Positions 23,742 to 55,947 of a DNA stretch of 64,000 bases are shown here, piece after piece. A program made the translations under genes and the position numbers. The DNA is from Tubulanus polymorphus (taxonomy: Eukaryota; Nemertea; Palaeonemertea; Tubulaniformes; Tubulanidae). Location: NCBI RefSeq assembly GCF_964204645.1, contig NC_134029.1, positions 3,481,001 through 3,545,000 on the forward strand, in the 5' to 3' direction. The stretch's first letter is position 1; every line of letters begins with the position of its first letter. The notes under the pieces were generated by a model. The model was not told where the DNA came from. It made no database searches and saw nothing but the letters and a program-made list of their open reading frames with translations.

Positions 23742-25000
23742 TCAATCGAATTTTATATGTAAAGGCATGTGTGGCCACATTTTCGGTTGTCGAATGTCGC
23801 AGTTGCGATCGAAAGTCAGTTGCATAGCGGTTTCCATGCCGTGAATCATAGCCGCTCCTCGACCATAAAGAATCTTCATTTCATTGGTTCTCCTGGCACC
23901 GGGACGTTCTCTTGGAGCTTTAGACGAGATGTTCGCTTGTCCTTTTTGAGTGTTAACTAAGAAAAGGAAGAATATCGTACAATAGAAGAGTAAACTGACT
24001 CGTCGTGCAGATCATTGAGGAACCACAACACCAGCTATCTCGCCAGCAAGCGTGACGAACACTCGCGTCTAATTTATGTCAAATTAGTTCATTTTCAATC
24101 AACTAAATTTCCATACATCATCACAAAACTTGCCAAATATACATTAAATTCAGTAAACTCTACTCGGCGATTGGAACAGCAAGAAGCTTTCTTTGTTAAT
24201 TGATTTGGTATTAAAGAGAAAGGTTCATTCGATTTTAACTGAACTGAGGAAAGGATCGAACATAAAAGATTGACTAGCAGCTAGCGACATCTAATGGAGC
24301 CTTGCTTGCCATTAGCGCAATCCTGAATGGTCACAGTATGTTGGAAGCTCCCCATAAATGATTAAACACCTTGTCAACAAGTTGCATGTATTCAGGACTA
24401 TTATTCTCACCTGCTTCAATATTGATGTATTTATCGTCCTCTGTTTCTGTGTCATCCGTGTTTTGTGCCTTCTCTTTTTTCCCTATAAATGAAAGTCACA
24501 CTGTTATACATCAACAATGCGAACGAATAAAACATTACCGGTACCTTTAAATATATCATTACGGTGAAAACTTTACTTTTTTCTTCTTTGTGTTTTTTCG
24601 ATATCGAAAAGAAATTCATCATTTCTTCAGTGATTTCCATTTCATACGAATCCTCGTCACTTTCATCTTTCGGTATCTCCTCTACTGCAGTCTGGTTCCG
24701 CCTGCTCTTCCTGGCGGAACCCTTCTTGCGTTTTTTCCGCCCGGTGCGTTGACTATATTGCTGGAATGATTTAGAAGTTGTTTCTCTAAGTGCAGCATCA
24801 TTCCTAGGCCATATTTGTTGATGTTGTAAAGTTCGTAAAGTTTCACGCTGCTGATGACACCACGACATCACGTAGTTATAATGCGCCCAGTACCGACTGA
24901 AATTTGGGTTTTCGTACCAGTGGCCAGAAAACGAAGAAAACAAATTCAATCCAGCAGTTCTGTTGCCTTTGGCATCTTCCTCTTTTTGATGCGCAACCAT
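23742..25000 (-). CDS. GEMIN8: Gemin8, SMN complex subunit
   Basis: Gemin8 links SMN with the Gemin6/7 pair in the complex that assembles spliceosomal snRNPs. Three exons: 24577-25000, 24411-24482, 23742-23956; about 236 aa (human 242). Matching blocks: [20 protein letters not shown] at the N-terminus, [20 protein letters not shown] mid-protein, and a C-terminal block with [30 protein letters not shown] and [11 protein letters not shown]. The middle carries a Lys/Arg-rich patch ([17 protein letters not shown]). An acceptor (TTTGCAG) sits two bases before the ATG, so an upstream leader exon is expected. Phases join cleanly. Confidence 0.92.
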
Positions 25001-28000
25001 GACTGCAAATACAAAAAGACATGATTAGTAGGCAACTAACTAAATAGAGGCTAAACTATTACTATCTCAGTCTCAGGACTTAATTTTTTTGTCAGGAGAG
25101 TTATTTGAATTTCAGGGAAATTATCGATGGATGTGGTCTAAGAAAGTTTTTGAAGTAAATATTTTCTCACCTAACAGAGACTTCAAATGATGCTGGAAAT
25201 ACTACTCAAAACAAAATCAGTTTTGAAGAATGGATCAGATAGCCTTTTGAAATATAATCAAATTGAATTGATAAATTCTGTGGAGTCATCCGGCGATATG
25301 TCAAAAATGTCAGGAAATATCACTTTAAATCACGTTTAATGATCTAGAGAACGGAGCAGTGTTTGGAGAATCAAGGTAAATGATAACTCAGTTTATATAT
25401 TGTTCTTTCTGTCTCAGACATTTATCGAATTCATCTATTTTAAACTCGGGAAGACGCGCTGTTACCCTGATAGTCGCACTATTTACCGACCTTAACCCGA
25501 CAATCGTCACAGTTGACTGCTTACACAAAATTGAGTTAGGTTTCACGAAGTCACTAACCTGACTGTGGTTTAGTTTCACGATTATATATTTTCACAAACC
25601 ACATATACATTGGTATAAGCCCATGTGCTTATAAAAAAGCTTACAACCAACGCAACGATTAGGTATAATCACGAGGACCAGATGATAATTAGGTTCAAGT
25701 GGAATCATAACTGGTAATTAGTATTTTTGGTTTACCCCAGGACCTGGTTGATCGACGTGCTAAGTTACCAATACTGCCAAAAATTGTTTGGCCTATATTC
25801 TGTCTGTTCTTTGAGCATCTCTAAATTTCAATAGTTACTGGCTTCAATTAGAGTAACCCGTGGAAGGGGGTTGGCTAGGGGGGTGGAGGCCTCCTGCTGA
25901 TTCATCACGACTGCCGAACTATTGATATATTGTGGTGCAATAAAGATAACATTGAATTGAATTGCAGTTTCAAATAATAAAGGTTAATAGGTTTTTCACT
26001 TGTACTTTTGCTATTTTATTTTTCGATTAAAAGTTGTGATCGAAAACACTCGTGAGAATGTCTTATTTTGTCTGTGGTCTCTCATTAGAAAATCAATAGT
26101 TCCAACTTTGGCATGTGTCTAATCAAAGGGGGTGGAGGGGGTTAAACGAATTAGACAATTATTTTAATTGACAATATTGAAATTTTGAGATGCTCCCTCA
26201 AGTTTCAGCTTGAGGCTAGCAGGAATTCTGTTGGCGATAATCTGCCAGGATCGCTAGTGGCACTGGGTTACCACGCTTCAATTACCTTCTAAATTTCAAT
26301 TAGATTCGAATCAACTTTTCTCATTAGTAAATCAATTCTCAGTGAAATCAATACCATATAAACTGAGTGAAAAAGGGAATTTTATCGAGTTAAAAAATTA
26401 ACTGATTTTCACTATGAATAACCCAGTGTTTTGTTGTGCCATCTGGTGCGTGCCGGTATCCCGTAACCAGGGTATAATATGTCTGAATAAGGCCATAGCT
26501 TGATTCATGCTTCATACCGATATCATCAGAGTGAAATCTTTAAAACTTTTTTCCATTTTATTGGTTATTGTTATCACCATAGAGACTAGTGCGTGTATTA
26601 TAGCATAGGCCTATAGACAATTGAGGTACGGTTATGACTGATGACAGATTAAGCAATGAAAACATGTTCCAGTTAAATAATTATCTAATGATGATGGGAA
26701 TATTTTCACTACTGAGTTGATATCAAAGCTATTAGAGATGATCATTGTACATGTCTGTGTGAATACATGCTGAGTTCTAAAATCGATATAGCGACTCTTG
26801 TTATAGGCCTACATTGCTGGGTATATCATAATTCTACATTCTGTTAAATGCAATCTTATCAGATTCAATCAGTACATTTTATCCTGCTGGTCTGATCCCA
26901 GCCTGTTAGATGCCTTTACTCGGTGGATACTGCTACTACTGGTTATTACGCACATGCTGAAAATGGTTTGTGTAGTTTTTTCTTTTAATTTTCATTGTTT
27001 CAAACGGTATAATTTTCATTAACAATCGCTAACAATTTTTGTTGTGGTTTTTGTTGATAATTTTGTTAATTTGGTGCTTTTAAGATTCATTGAATATGCT
27101 CAAGTTAATCCTTATGTATTGCAATTAATATATATGTAACTCTATATATGTAACTCAAGTTACACTTTTTATGTCCCTGTGGCTCAACTTGTAAATCTCA
27201 TGTTTATGAAATTTATTTACAGCAGGGGAGGTTTAGTATAGTGACCTAATTGTTATATAACTCAATTCAATAATAAATCCCAGCAACTCCATAAAGAACG
27301 TAAACTTTCTAGGGTTAGATATGTTGTTAAAGAGACTGTATCAGACAGGCATAGAAAACTCAACAAAGATAGTTTCCTGACTCCTGGCTTGTGAAATGAG
27401 CATAAAACTAAACCACAGTTTCGTCGTGTCAAGATTGTAAAACCTAGGCTTACAGTATGTAAAAAGATTTCGAACTAACAGAAATTAATTTCCATCATAA
27501 TAAATCGATAAGTCTTCGATACAGTTCAATCATACGCAAGTTTAGTTTCAAGTGTCAACAGGTGGTTTACAACATATTTATTTCGCTTCATCGAAGCAAT
27601 GTGGATGGCAGGCATGGAATATTATGTCCAGGTATAAGATTGAATAGTGAAGTGAATGGACTCTTGAGTTCGAAACTAACATAGGGACTCGTTAATCTCC
27701 ACTTGGGCTTAATCTTTCAAATCTCAGTTTATCAGTGATTATTCAAAGATATTGGTGATAAGTGAGTTAAAACCCATTTGTGCTTTCATCGCAGTTTTCA
27801 ATTTGGCTAAGTTCTACAATTTATGAATTTAGTTATTATTGTAATGAATTTTTCATTCATATCGGGAATAGTCGTCGGATGGATTATCCGATGTTAATAC
27901 CGTGTATTACAGGAAAATCTCACCTTTACCCAAAACAAACGAGTGTCGCGTTTATTTCGGAGGGGAAAACACCGTCTTCAAATAGAATGAGATAGTTTAA

Positions 28001-28261
28001 CAATTGAAACGAAATTCAAATAGCTCTAGGTCTTGAATGAAAATCGCAATCCTTTCAAAAGAGATTGTTTGTTCACTCAAAACCTCTGGCATTTTTGTAT
28101 ATGCCAGGGGCCTGTGGTTTTAGAATATTTTATTTATAACCCATGAGTTAAATTGAAAGTGTGACGATATACTATTTTTACATCTATATATATATATGTA
28201 CATTATCTATACGTATCTACGGTTTGTATTTCAGATTCATCAAAGGAACGATCCATTTATC
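25001..28261. other. Repeat-containing spacer between Gemin8 and UGDH
   Basis: No conserved exon found. Contains a copy of the GGGAATT repeat (about 25085-25130), a LINE 3' tail (25855-25970), and TA-rich stretches (near 28181). UGDH's leader splices in at an acceptor near 28234 (GTATTTCAG), so its first noncoding exon and promoter lie somewhere here. Confidence 0.5.
25855..25970 (+). mobile_element. LINE 3' tail relic
   Basis: Ends in a stretch with TATTGTGGTGCAATAAAG followed by ACATTGAATTGAATTG, a tail wording typical of decayed non-LTR retrotransposon 3' ends and similar to the end of the 15655-16060 relic. Confidence 0.4.
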
Positions 28262-31200
28262 ATGCCTATCAAACGTATATGTTGTATGGGCGCTGGGTAC
28301 GTGGGCGGCCCGACTTGTAGCGTGATCGCCCAACAGTGCCCGGAAATTATCGTCACCGTCGTGGATCTCAGTATAACGAGAATCGCTCAGTGGAATTCAA
28401 ACAATCTTCCAATATTCGAGGTACATAAAACCATATCATTTTATATATATATAGTATAGTAATAGAGTATAGTCGATACTCTATTATTCATTATATCATA
28501 TACAATTAAAGAGGTTTGATTATAATATTGTATTGATATATTGTTAATGTATCGGATTATTAATCATAATTACCTTGATATTATATTATCTTCGTCTTTC
28601 TCATTTGCTTATTGTTAATATCAGATTGTTAGATCACGCATAAAATCAAACAGTTTCTATCTATGTCTTACCTGTGACCAATCATCTCAACTTAAGATGA
28701 TTGCTCGTTGGTCTTACGTATTTGACTGCGTTAAAAGACCACTGGCCACTGCGTCAAAATGGCCACCCTGTTAAAAATAGTGTAATCATTAAAAAAATGT
28801 ATAAATGTTTGTCGTTTAAAAAGGAGATAAATCTATATATATTATTCACATTGTTATTCATGGTTAAAACTATTGATGGAAAAAGAAATTTTAGCATAAT
28901 TTGTTCGTATCATATTGATGAGGATGATTGGTATGTTTCTTCAGCCCGGTTTAGATGAGGTCGTGTCTGAATGTCGCGGTCGAAATTTATTCTTCTCAAA
29001 CGATATCGATAAAGCTGTTACGGAAGCAGATCTGATTTTTATCTCAGTCAATACTCCTACAAAAACATTCGGCTTAGGCAAGGTAAGCTTACCTATTGAA
29101 TTGTTGGGCCTTTTATTTCATTATTTAGAGTAGTGATTTTTTAATGAAAGTGGGAGGGCGAAGGGAAAGAGCTAAAAAATATAAAAAATAATTTTCCATT
29201 ACAGATGTTTAAAAGGGGAAGGGAAGAAATTTTTTGCTAACACTGATACCTCCTTATTAGGAATACATTTTGTTTTCAGGGAAGAGCTCCTGATCTGAAA
29301 TATATCGAGGCAGCCGCCCGCAGAATCGCGACCGTTTCACAGAGTTCGAAAATAGTTGTCGAGAAAAGCACAGTACCGGTGCGTGCTGCGGAAAGTATAA
29401 CGAACATTCTACGAGCAAATCTCAAACCAGGAATCAAATTCACAGTAAGTTTCGCAATGATCTACCATTCTTATATCAGAGTTCATCTCAAGCTGATAAG
29501 GGCTTATTTTTAAGCTGGGGTCAGATTGCTATGAAAAATGTGAATAATTGTGAAAAATTTGAGAAAATCATGAAAATGTATGAAAAATTTAAAAAGTCTC
29601 TGTAATGATATTTTGATCCCTATTTAAGCAACATACTGTGGAAAAATTTTTTAGTCTTGTTCACCTGGCCATCCCTGATTAATGTATGACAAATTACAAT
29701 TTTTTTAACCCTCTGATTACACTCGTTGTAGGTTTTGTCAAATCCTGAATTTTTGGCTGAGGGTACGGCGATTAGAGATCTGTTAAACCCTGATCGAGTG
29801 TTAATCGGTGGTGAAAAAACAGAAGAAGGTCAACGAGCGGTGAAATTACTCGGCAGTATTTACGAACATTGGATTCCTCAAGAGAAAATCATCACAATGA
29901 ATACCTGGTCATCTGAATTATCAAAATTAGTTAGTTTTCATCAGTAATTCTCTGTTCTGCACATATTTTATAGTTGAAACAGGATGGCAGGATGGATTTT
30001 GACAAGTTTTGAAAAAAATCTGGAAAACTCAGGGAATTCTGATATTCTATTAACCATATTGACTCTTTTTTTTGTTATCGCATGGGAAAAACTTAGGGAA
30101 TTTGTAATGGATGGAAAGTTACCACACTATAGAATAAATATTATTTTGATAGCCCCTCTAACTGATATTTGGTTGGTTGATAATTATTTCAGGCTGCGAA
30201 TGCATTTTTAGCTCAGCGAATCTCAAGTATAAACGCGATGTCAGCAGTTTGTGAGATTACCGGTGCTGACGTTAGTGAAGTCGCCAACGCAATCGGTACT
30301 GATTCACGAATAGGACCAAAGTTTTTACAAGCTAGTGTCGGTAAGTATGCAATGAATCCAACTGTAAAAACATTTTCTTCTGGTTTTTCAAGATCTGTTT
30401 TACTGAGCACTACATGAAATTATTAAATTTTTTCAAAAATGTTGTGCCTTCAACTGCAAATAGATTGATTAAGTATACCTTCTATATACAGTTTAAATGT
30501 ATATATCAATATGGTTTGTTTCTATTTCTGTAGGATTTGGCGGAAGTTGTTTTCAGAAGGATGTCCTGAACTTGGTGTATTTATGCGAGTGTCTGAATCT
30601 ACCTGAAGTAGCTGAATACTGGCAACAGGTTAGTATTTGAAACTCTCATCAGGCACATTGAAAGCAATTGTTGATTGCCGCGGTTAATTGTCGATCTTTG
30701 ACAGGTTTTGATATTGCTTTCACACTGCAGTCCCTACAGTTTCAACGCATGGTTACTATGGCTGCATCTACAAATGTTTTATGATATTTGTCAATCCTAA
30801 GCAAACACAGTTTTCAAACAACTCAAAGATGAATCTATCATCACACTATCTGGTGTCTCATCAACAAATATTGCGAACATTTTCAATATCATTTCAATGG
30901 TAAAGTAACAGTCTCTCTCAATCACACCTAACTGGTTTGTAGTATATGTAAGCATTTATACATACAGTGTATAGTGTAAATACGTGTATCGCATAAAAGT
31001 TACATTATCGGTGTATCAAATAAAAATATCGTTCATCATTTTGATCGCAGCTGTTTGGTTTATTGAATTATTGATAATTTGTACATCATTAGACACGTGA
31101 GCATTGTTGTCACATCTTCAGTCAACAGCTGAATTTACCACATTATATTTGGATGACAACTTCACACAGCTGGTTATACCACATACATTCATTATTAAAC

Positions 31201-33613
31201 GGTCATTTCGATACAAAAGTAATTGATTGATCTATTTGTAATTAGGTTTAGTTAATATCTTTAACACTTGATTAAAAGATGGCTCGTCTGTCTTTGCAGG
31301 TCATACAAATCAACGAATGGCAAAGAAGACGTTTTGCCAGTCGGATCATCGAAGCCTTGTTTAACACCGTTACTAACAAGAAAATTGCGATTTTAGGATT
31401 TGCATTTAAGAAAGATACGGGTGATACAAGGTACACTTTGTGTCTCATTCAATTCCTCAACTCAAATGAAAAAAATATGACAAAATGTTCAATGTGGGCT
31501 TGTTGGATTATTTTACATTAGTTTTAAACCCAAGGGCTCATTTTCATTATGGACTGTCCTATGAATATCCATACAAAAGAATTAAGATCTGTACTAAGAT
31601 TTTTAAGACGACTGTGCAATTGGCCTTGGTAGGGTTTATTGAGTCTATAAAAATATTTGAAAAGTTCATTTACAGTTTTAAGTGTGTGGTTTGTTGGGTT
31701 CGATAAACGTTCTGTTTGTGTAGTACATGTATTGTATATAGGGATCTTTACAGGAGAAAGAATTGTCCTAAGTGTCATTGTAATTGTAACATGAAACCCA
31801 TGTCAAGGTACTCATTAGGCCCATTTACTCATTTATGGATTTACCTGTACTCTTCTAAGAAAACTCTCTTCAAAGAGAATATTTACAAATCTCCATGAAA
31901 AATAATATTCCCCACATGTGTCTATTTGGTTATTTATGAAAGAGTGGTTTCTTAGAGTTTGTCATTCCTTCGAATGAAGTTGCTTCAATACCAGTTTGCA
32001 TTTTTCACTATTATTACGGGGTATTTCAACATATTCGGGTGTTTTTCAGTGATGGATTTTAGTCGTAGAGGTAAAAAAACATTCAAACAATTCGCTATGG
32101 TAGATCATTTTAAAGTTGAGAAATGTGTGGCTTAATTTCGATACATTGGGGCTAAACTGCAGTAATTTTTCAGTCATTCATTCATTACTTTTACCCTATG
32201 AATTAAAAATGAAATGCAGCACTCAGTGTTGCCGCTATTCAATCCAGGCATGTGGTCCGTTGCATAAAAACCTGGAGAAAAATCTTTTTGAAAAAAAAAA
32301 TACAAATTTCTATTTATGTGTTATTATATTGCGTGATTCTTACTTCATCTTTTGTTTGAATGCTTCGTTTAGATTTTGTTTAAATCTTCGCTTTTTATCG
32401 CCTGATATTTTGACCTTTTTCATTGTGATGTTTTCTTTGGTTTCATGTATAAACTTCATTCAGTTTTTTGCTTGAAATCCTTGGTATTTATTTTTGAAAT
32501 GGCAAATACCCTACATAGTTTTGAGTAATGATAACTCCTGGGTTTAGCTTAAAGTTTTTGAAATGAAGGCTCACTCATTTTGGGAAGTGATGTTCCTTGA
32601 CTCAATTTTCAAAGCAATCAACCAAGCTGCATGTATGTTTCTTAGAGATGTTTCATTGTTTCTCCTCTTTTCAGAGAATCTGCCAGCATATACGTCAGTA
32701 AGTACTTACTCGAAGAAGGTGCTAATCTTACCATATACGACCCTAAAGTGGAACATGATCAGATTATATGGTAGGTTTACATGAGTATAATTGATGCCAA
32801 GAGTAATCGAACTGTATTTAAGATTTGCGTAGTACTCATAATCATTTCATGTTGCAGTGAGTTAACCCATCCTTCATTGTGCGATGATCCTGAAAGAGGT
32901 ATGATTGTTGGTTCTGAATTAGTTTGCCATTAAAATCTGTAGAATATAGATGTTCTTGAGATGAAATAACTACCTCTACAATATTTCATTTTTTCAGTGA
33001 ATAAACTAGTAACAGTTGAAAGTGATGTATACACTGCAACAGAGAATGCCCACTGTATTGTTATTGGCACTGAATGGGATATGTTCAAGGTAAATATATA
33101 CCAGGCAGAGATGGATCCAGGATTTTCAAGGTGGGGGTGCTGTGCTCTGGTCATCTTCGAGAAAATTTTGACAAATTAGTCCCATTTTCATGCATTCTGA
33201 GCATTTTATGCACTGCTAAATCATCTTACATATTTAAAATGTGCCTTGAACTTTGAAATATAGCATTGAAAAACTGAAAATGAATGATATGAGGTGCTCA
33301 AGCACCCAAAGCATTCCAATCCACACTTGCCAGGAAATTGCTTCACATAATTCACCATGATGGGGTCCAGTTTCATTCAACTCAAGTACAGTTGAAATAA
33401 TTTCATGTGACTGAAACACTTCTTTATTAATTTCCATTTCAGTCTTTAGATTTTCAGCGGATTTACAATAATATGATGAAACCTGCATTTATCTTCGACG
33501 GTCGAATGATTCTCAACCACGAAAAACTAGTTGAAATGGGATTCCATGTTGAGACAATCGGCAAGCGTATCGCACGTAAAGAAATTACTCGACCATTCGC
33601 GTTAACCATGTGA
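28262..33613 (+). CDS. UGDH: UDP-glucose 6-dehydrogenase
   Basis: Oxidises UDP-glucose twice with NAD+ to UDP-glucuronate, the precursor for glycosaminoglycans and glucuronidation; cytosolic hexamer. Eleven coding exons: 28262-28420, 28945-29082, 29280-29444, 29732-29929, 30193-30340, 30534-30628, 31300-31430, 32675-32770, 32858-32898, 32998-33089, 33443-33613; 477 aa (human 494, the shortfall being the disordered tail). Dinucleotide site [11 protein letters not shown], then [46 protein letters not shown], catalytic Cys in [19 protein letters not shown], and FKKDTGDTR. The second nucleotide domain ends in GTEWDMFK and FIFDGR. The start follows an in-exon leader. Intron 4 holds a GGGAATT repeat copy. 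AATAAA at 34331-34336 is a likely poly(A) signal. Confidence 0.97.
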
Positions 33614-35121
33614 ATTTTTATAAAAAACGTCCATAAACAATAAGATAAACAGTAGACTATAGTCCGTGGTCTGTGCGAACCTGCTTATGGTTTTCACAGT
33701 GTTCAACATAATATCAAAAGGATCGTCATTGGCAAAAATGTTGGTCGCAATAAATAGTCGCAATTGTGAAGAAAACTTAACACTGCCTATATGTGAATAT
33801 AAAATTACACTGTATTCCAGAGATAAAGTGCATGTGAATTGAGTGAGATCGGGACCAAGTAGATTACTTATCAATTTTTTTACAAAGCCGTGTCAATTGC
33901 CTGGAGCTTACAGATATATTTCTAGGTAAATATTTTGTTTTTCTGCCAAAAATATTGTGAATGCATATGATTCTCAAGAACATTGCTTTGAAAAGAAGCT
34001 GCCTACATAGTCTAGGAGTTAGGCGTATGTTCTTCAGTAATAATCTGACCTCATATCGGTGCTATTATATAGGACAGTATGATACTGAAATAAGAAGTAA
34101 AAGTTATTTTCTGATCAGCTCTCAATGATTTATTTTATATCTATACCTGGTAATTTAGTCATTTCCGGTGGTATGTTATTTGTCAGTTGATCAGAAGATG
34201 TATGTATTCCAGAATTGTTTGTAATTGTGAAGTCACATTTATTGGGCAGAATTATTTGTTCCCTATTTAAAAATGTATGCTATCAAAGAGACAATTTTGT
34301 ATAATTAACTGGTGTGTCAGAAGGAGCTTAAATAAATTCAAACGAATCTATTTGAAATTAATAGCTTGTTCCCGTTGTTGTTGGCTCCCATCGTTTATCT
34401 TTTGCAATTTCTAACTTATTTCAAATAATTGCGCCTGTGCAAGCAGTTTAGCTAAATTGTGGGATTCGAACGTAATGCCACTGTGAATTCAACATTTGGC
34501 ATGTGAGTTTATCACTGCACTGCCGCTTTACCGATACGATAGCTGACAAAGGAGTTCTTAGGAGAAACTTAGAAATCTATCTAAACGCAAATTCTCCTTT
34601 GAAAAACTTAACAAATGAAAATTTTTGTTGGATACTAGACTGGTTACCGGTCTCTATCTTCAATTAGAATATTGAATGGGACAGGCAACCAGTCTAGTTG
34701 GATACGATATTCTTATTACTCGCATGCCATAGTAAGAAAATCGATCTGCGCCAGTTCTTTGCGCTCAGGTGCTGCCCCTATATAATTCGATAGCGGGAAA
34801 TACATGAACTAATTTACTACTCGCTTGCCATATTTTCGAAAGGCCTTGAGTGGCGCATAACCCGTGATAGTGATTGTAACATCGCAATAACATGATGTGA
34901 AAATCTATGAAACTAATCTGTCACAGTAAACCTCCCGTTTATATCAAATCCACAAATATAATATGAAGTTATTTTCGAAAAATATCCAAGCTGAAGTAAA
35001 TTCCATGACAAATTGAAACGCCACACCCGAAACAGTGCCAGATTTTTGCAGTACACAGTCCAGGGCTGATAAACGAAAGAACCCCTAACATTGGCATTAA
35101 TACATAGTGAGTCGCGTCTTT
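33614..35121. other. UGDH 3' UTR and NEDD4-like promoter region
   Basis: AATAAA at 34331-34336 likely ends UGDH. A minus-strand tRNA-like B box (GTTCGAATCCC, plus coordinates about 34461-34471) suggests a SINE fragment. A short inverted pair (GACTGGTTACCGG / CAACCAGTCTAG) lies near 34640-34700. The NEDD4-like start codon at 35122 has no obvious core promoter motif. Confidence 0.45.
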
Positions 35122-49395
<14,274 letters not shown>

Positions 49396-51683
49396 TCGTT
49401 GAACAACGTTAACCAGAGTTCATCATGTGAATTGAGTGTAGTAACATTTGGTTTTATCGATTATACATTTATGTTAATACAATATGAATCATTAAAGGTG
49501 TTTTGTTGAAATTTTAATAAGTACGAAAGTAAGTAGAGCTAGTGTGACGACTGGCTGCCATACGGGATCAAAGTATTGAAGTATATGCATCTCCAACAGT
49601 TCAATGTTGGCTGTGAAGGTCTTTAGGTTCCATTCACTGTTATTGTTATTCGACACAATTAAGAATAGATTAGTTTTAATTCCTCCCTCGCCGTCGTAGA
49701 ATCACGATTCAATGTGTTTATTTTCATTTTCAATTCATATAACAGTTGATAAATCAAGAATGTAGTTTGCATATAATGGTACTCACAGCACCAAATTGTA
49801 GTAAGCTATGGAGTAATGAATAGTATGCTGGGTAAATTCAAGCATCAAATCTAACTCACGGAATTGGATTCCATAGTTTACTTACTGTACTATAACTTTA
49901 GATATCTCCACATACATCCCTTGCTAATGCACTCGTTCGTTTTATGCAACTGTCAATCTGCAGTCCGTACCTACAACTCTCGGACTATTACCATCCTCAC
50001 AAAAACCGGTACTCAAAACTTTTGTCACTCGGACCCAAAACATTTTCTATCAAAATTATTTAGTTGTCATGAAGGTTTTATCATATCGAAAATCAGATCG
50101 TGATAGTCTGAGAGCATGCAGGGTACAGAGAACAGATTGATACCTGCCTGAATTTGAATCACCTGACTGTAAACTAACTCCTTTTATGCAACTGAAAAAT
50201 ATGGGTTAATGATGTTTTTCATAAGGTACCATTGAGGAAGCAATGTAAGAACTTATGTAAGTTCCAGATGTCTGATTTTGAATCTGTTGATTTGTTTACT
50301 CGAAGCAAATTTAGTTTAAAAAATACATAAACGCTTTTTACCTCTAGCAGGCAATCAGTAAGTTTTGTATATACATGTGCATACTAGAAATGTGATAAAA
50401 TCTTTTTTTGGTTTGTTTTTTGATAATGATAGTCTGTATGATAATATCTATTAGTAATTATCATGATAATAATAGTAACAATAATATTAATGATATTAAT
50501 TATATTGATAGATGTCAGTATTTTATATGGCAACACTAAGTGTTGAGAGGTGTGTCTATTTTGTAAATAATGATGTTTCTACTTCTGAATGTTGTAACGT
50601 AACTTACTTCCTTCTATACTGTACTGATTTATACGTTTTACCCGCTGTTGTTAACTGAGTGTAACTTATTATTATAGAGCTTTTATAAATTGGATATGAA
50701 TATTTCGTTATCAAAGAAGAAACGAATCGTGCAACGCAAAGGTTTTTTCTTTTTAGAAAACTGAATCCTTATTCGTGCTCTTTACAATGAAAGTACGTTG
50801 GTGCTAGGAGCACTTTTGTTGAAGCATAAATTTGAAGTATTCGATAAGTCAGATATAAGTTTCATGTGCGATGAGGTACTAGAAGACATTATTTCGACTT
50901 ACATCTAATCACTTTGGTTGTTTTCGTTATAGCTATTTGTAAAATTTTGAGTTACATCTAGTAAGTAGTCATATTTTGATTTAGAATATCCCCTATGCTC
51001 TTTAGATGTGAGGTCAGTAGCGTGTTTGTTGTGAGTAGTTTTAATTCCCTTGGTACCCCACTTGACGCCAAATGAAAGCTGCAATCTGTATCCATTAAAT
51101 ATATTATGATAATGAAACCTTCTTAATTTAGTTTCCTTTACTAAATTACACGATCTATACTGTTGAGACTCGATGGTGTGATGCACTGTAAGCTCCTCTG
51201 TTGTGCTCGTGTATTATGCTTATTGGTGCACACTGCAAAATCCCCTTGAAAAAACCTTTGCATGAGTCAAAAATATGTTTATCAAATATGAAATATTAAT
51301 TTTTACTATAACATTGTCTTCGTTCGTTTATTGGGTTGCAAGGCTCTAGTTTTAAAGTTTCTACCCCAAGAATGGTTTTATTTGATGTTCCAGCAGGGTC
51401 CCAAAGACCCGAACTTCTATAAAATGGAAAATGCTTTTAAGGATGCTTGAAACTCTGATTTGGGTAAATGCCTGAAACTCCTTGAAATCTCGCCCAGTAA
51501 AAATAATAGCGATCTAGTGTTGCCCCTATGCATAACGATAGTGCAAAAATATGAAAAAATCTTAACTTAAGGAAACCCTGAGAGAAATAAACTAACATCT
51601 CGCAAGCAATTGCTTCCATCCTACCACAGGTAGCATAATTTATTCAATAAGACATAGAATTTTAAGAAACTTGTCCCCCTTGT
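49396..51683. other. NEDD4 3' UTR, AT-rich spacer, HARS 3' end
   Basis: Convergent spacer. Contains a TAATAAT/ATGATA-rich low-complexity stretch (about 50440-50515). TTTATT at 51639-51644 is a likely AATAAA for HARS, 40 bases past its stop. No conserved exon; the open frames at 49864 and 50905 lack splice context or protein-like composition. Confidence 0.5.
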
Positions 51684-55503
<3,820 letters not shown>

Positions 55504-55947
55504 TTTGTAAGTGTGCAACAGTTTCTGTCGACAAATAGTAATTTGGAATGGGTTCCTCGATTTAGATATTCTCGGAGCAGTCCGCGATTCAGTTCAATTC
55601 AATTTAAATTTAATCAAAGTTATTTAATTAAATTTAATTAAAGTTATTGGACAGGCGATAGGCACCGGTGGCATCAGATATGAAATATCTGAATCTTCAA
55701 CGAATTTCAATTATCTTTTGCACATCAATAAATAATTAATATATGAAGGTATTCAGGCTTAGACCTTGACTATTCTTATATCCTGTAACATGTACTCACT
55801 GATCGAAAAAAGTGCCGGGCCGCGTTTAGACTTTTTAGTTTCAACGTTTTTATTCGGTGAATAGTACGACATTTGACTTCGCGCTAGACGGCGCCTTCTT
55901 CGATTTTACTTCCGGGTCTATTTTCTGAAAAATAAAGAAATCCGAAC
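55504..55947. promoter_or_regulatory. Bidirectional promoter of HARS and CCDC22
   Basis: Only 444 bases separate the two ATGs, which point away from each other, so both promoters and 5' UTRs share this interval. AATTTAATTAAAG-type repeats lie near 55610-55640. GC content rises toward the CCDC22 start, with several CG dinucleotides at 55815-55915. Confidence 0.65.
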
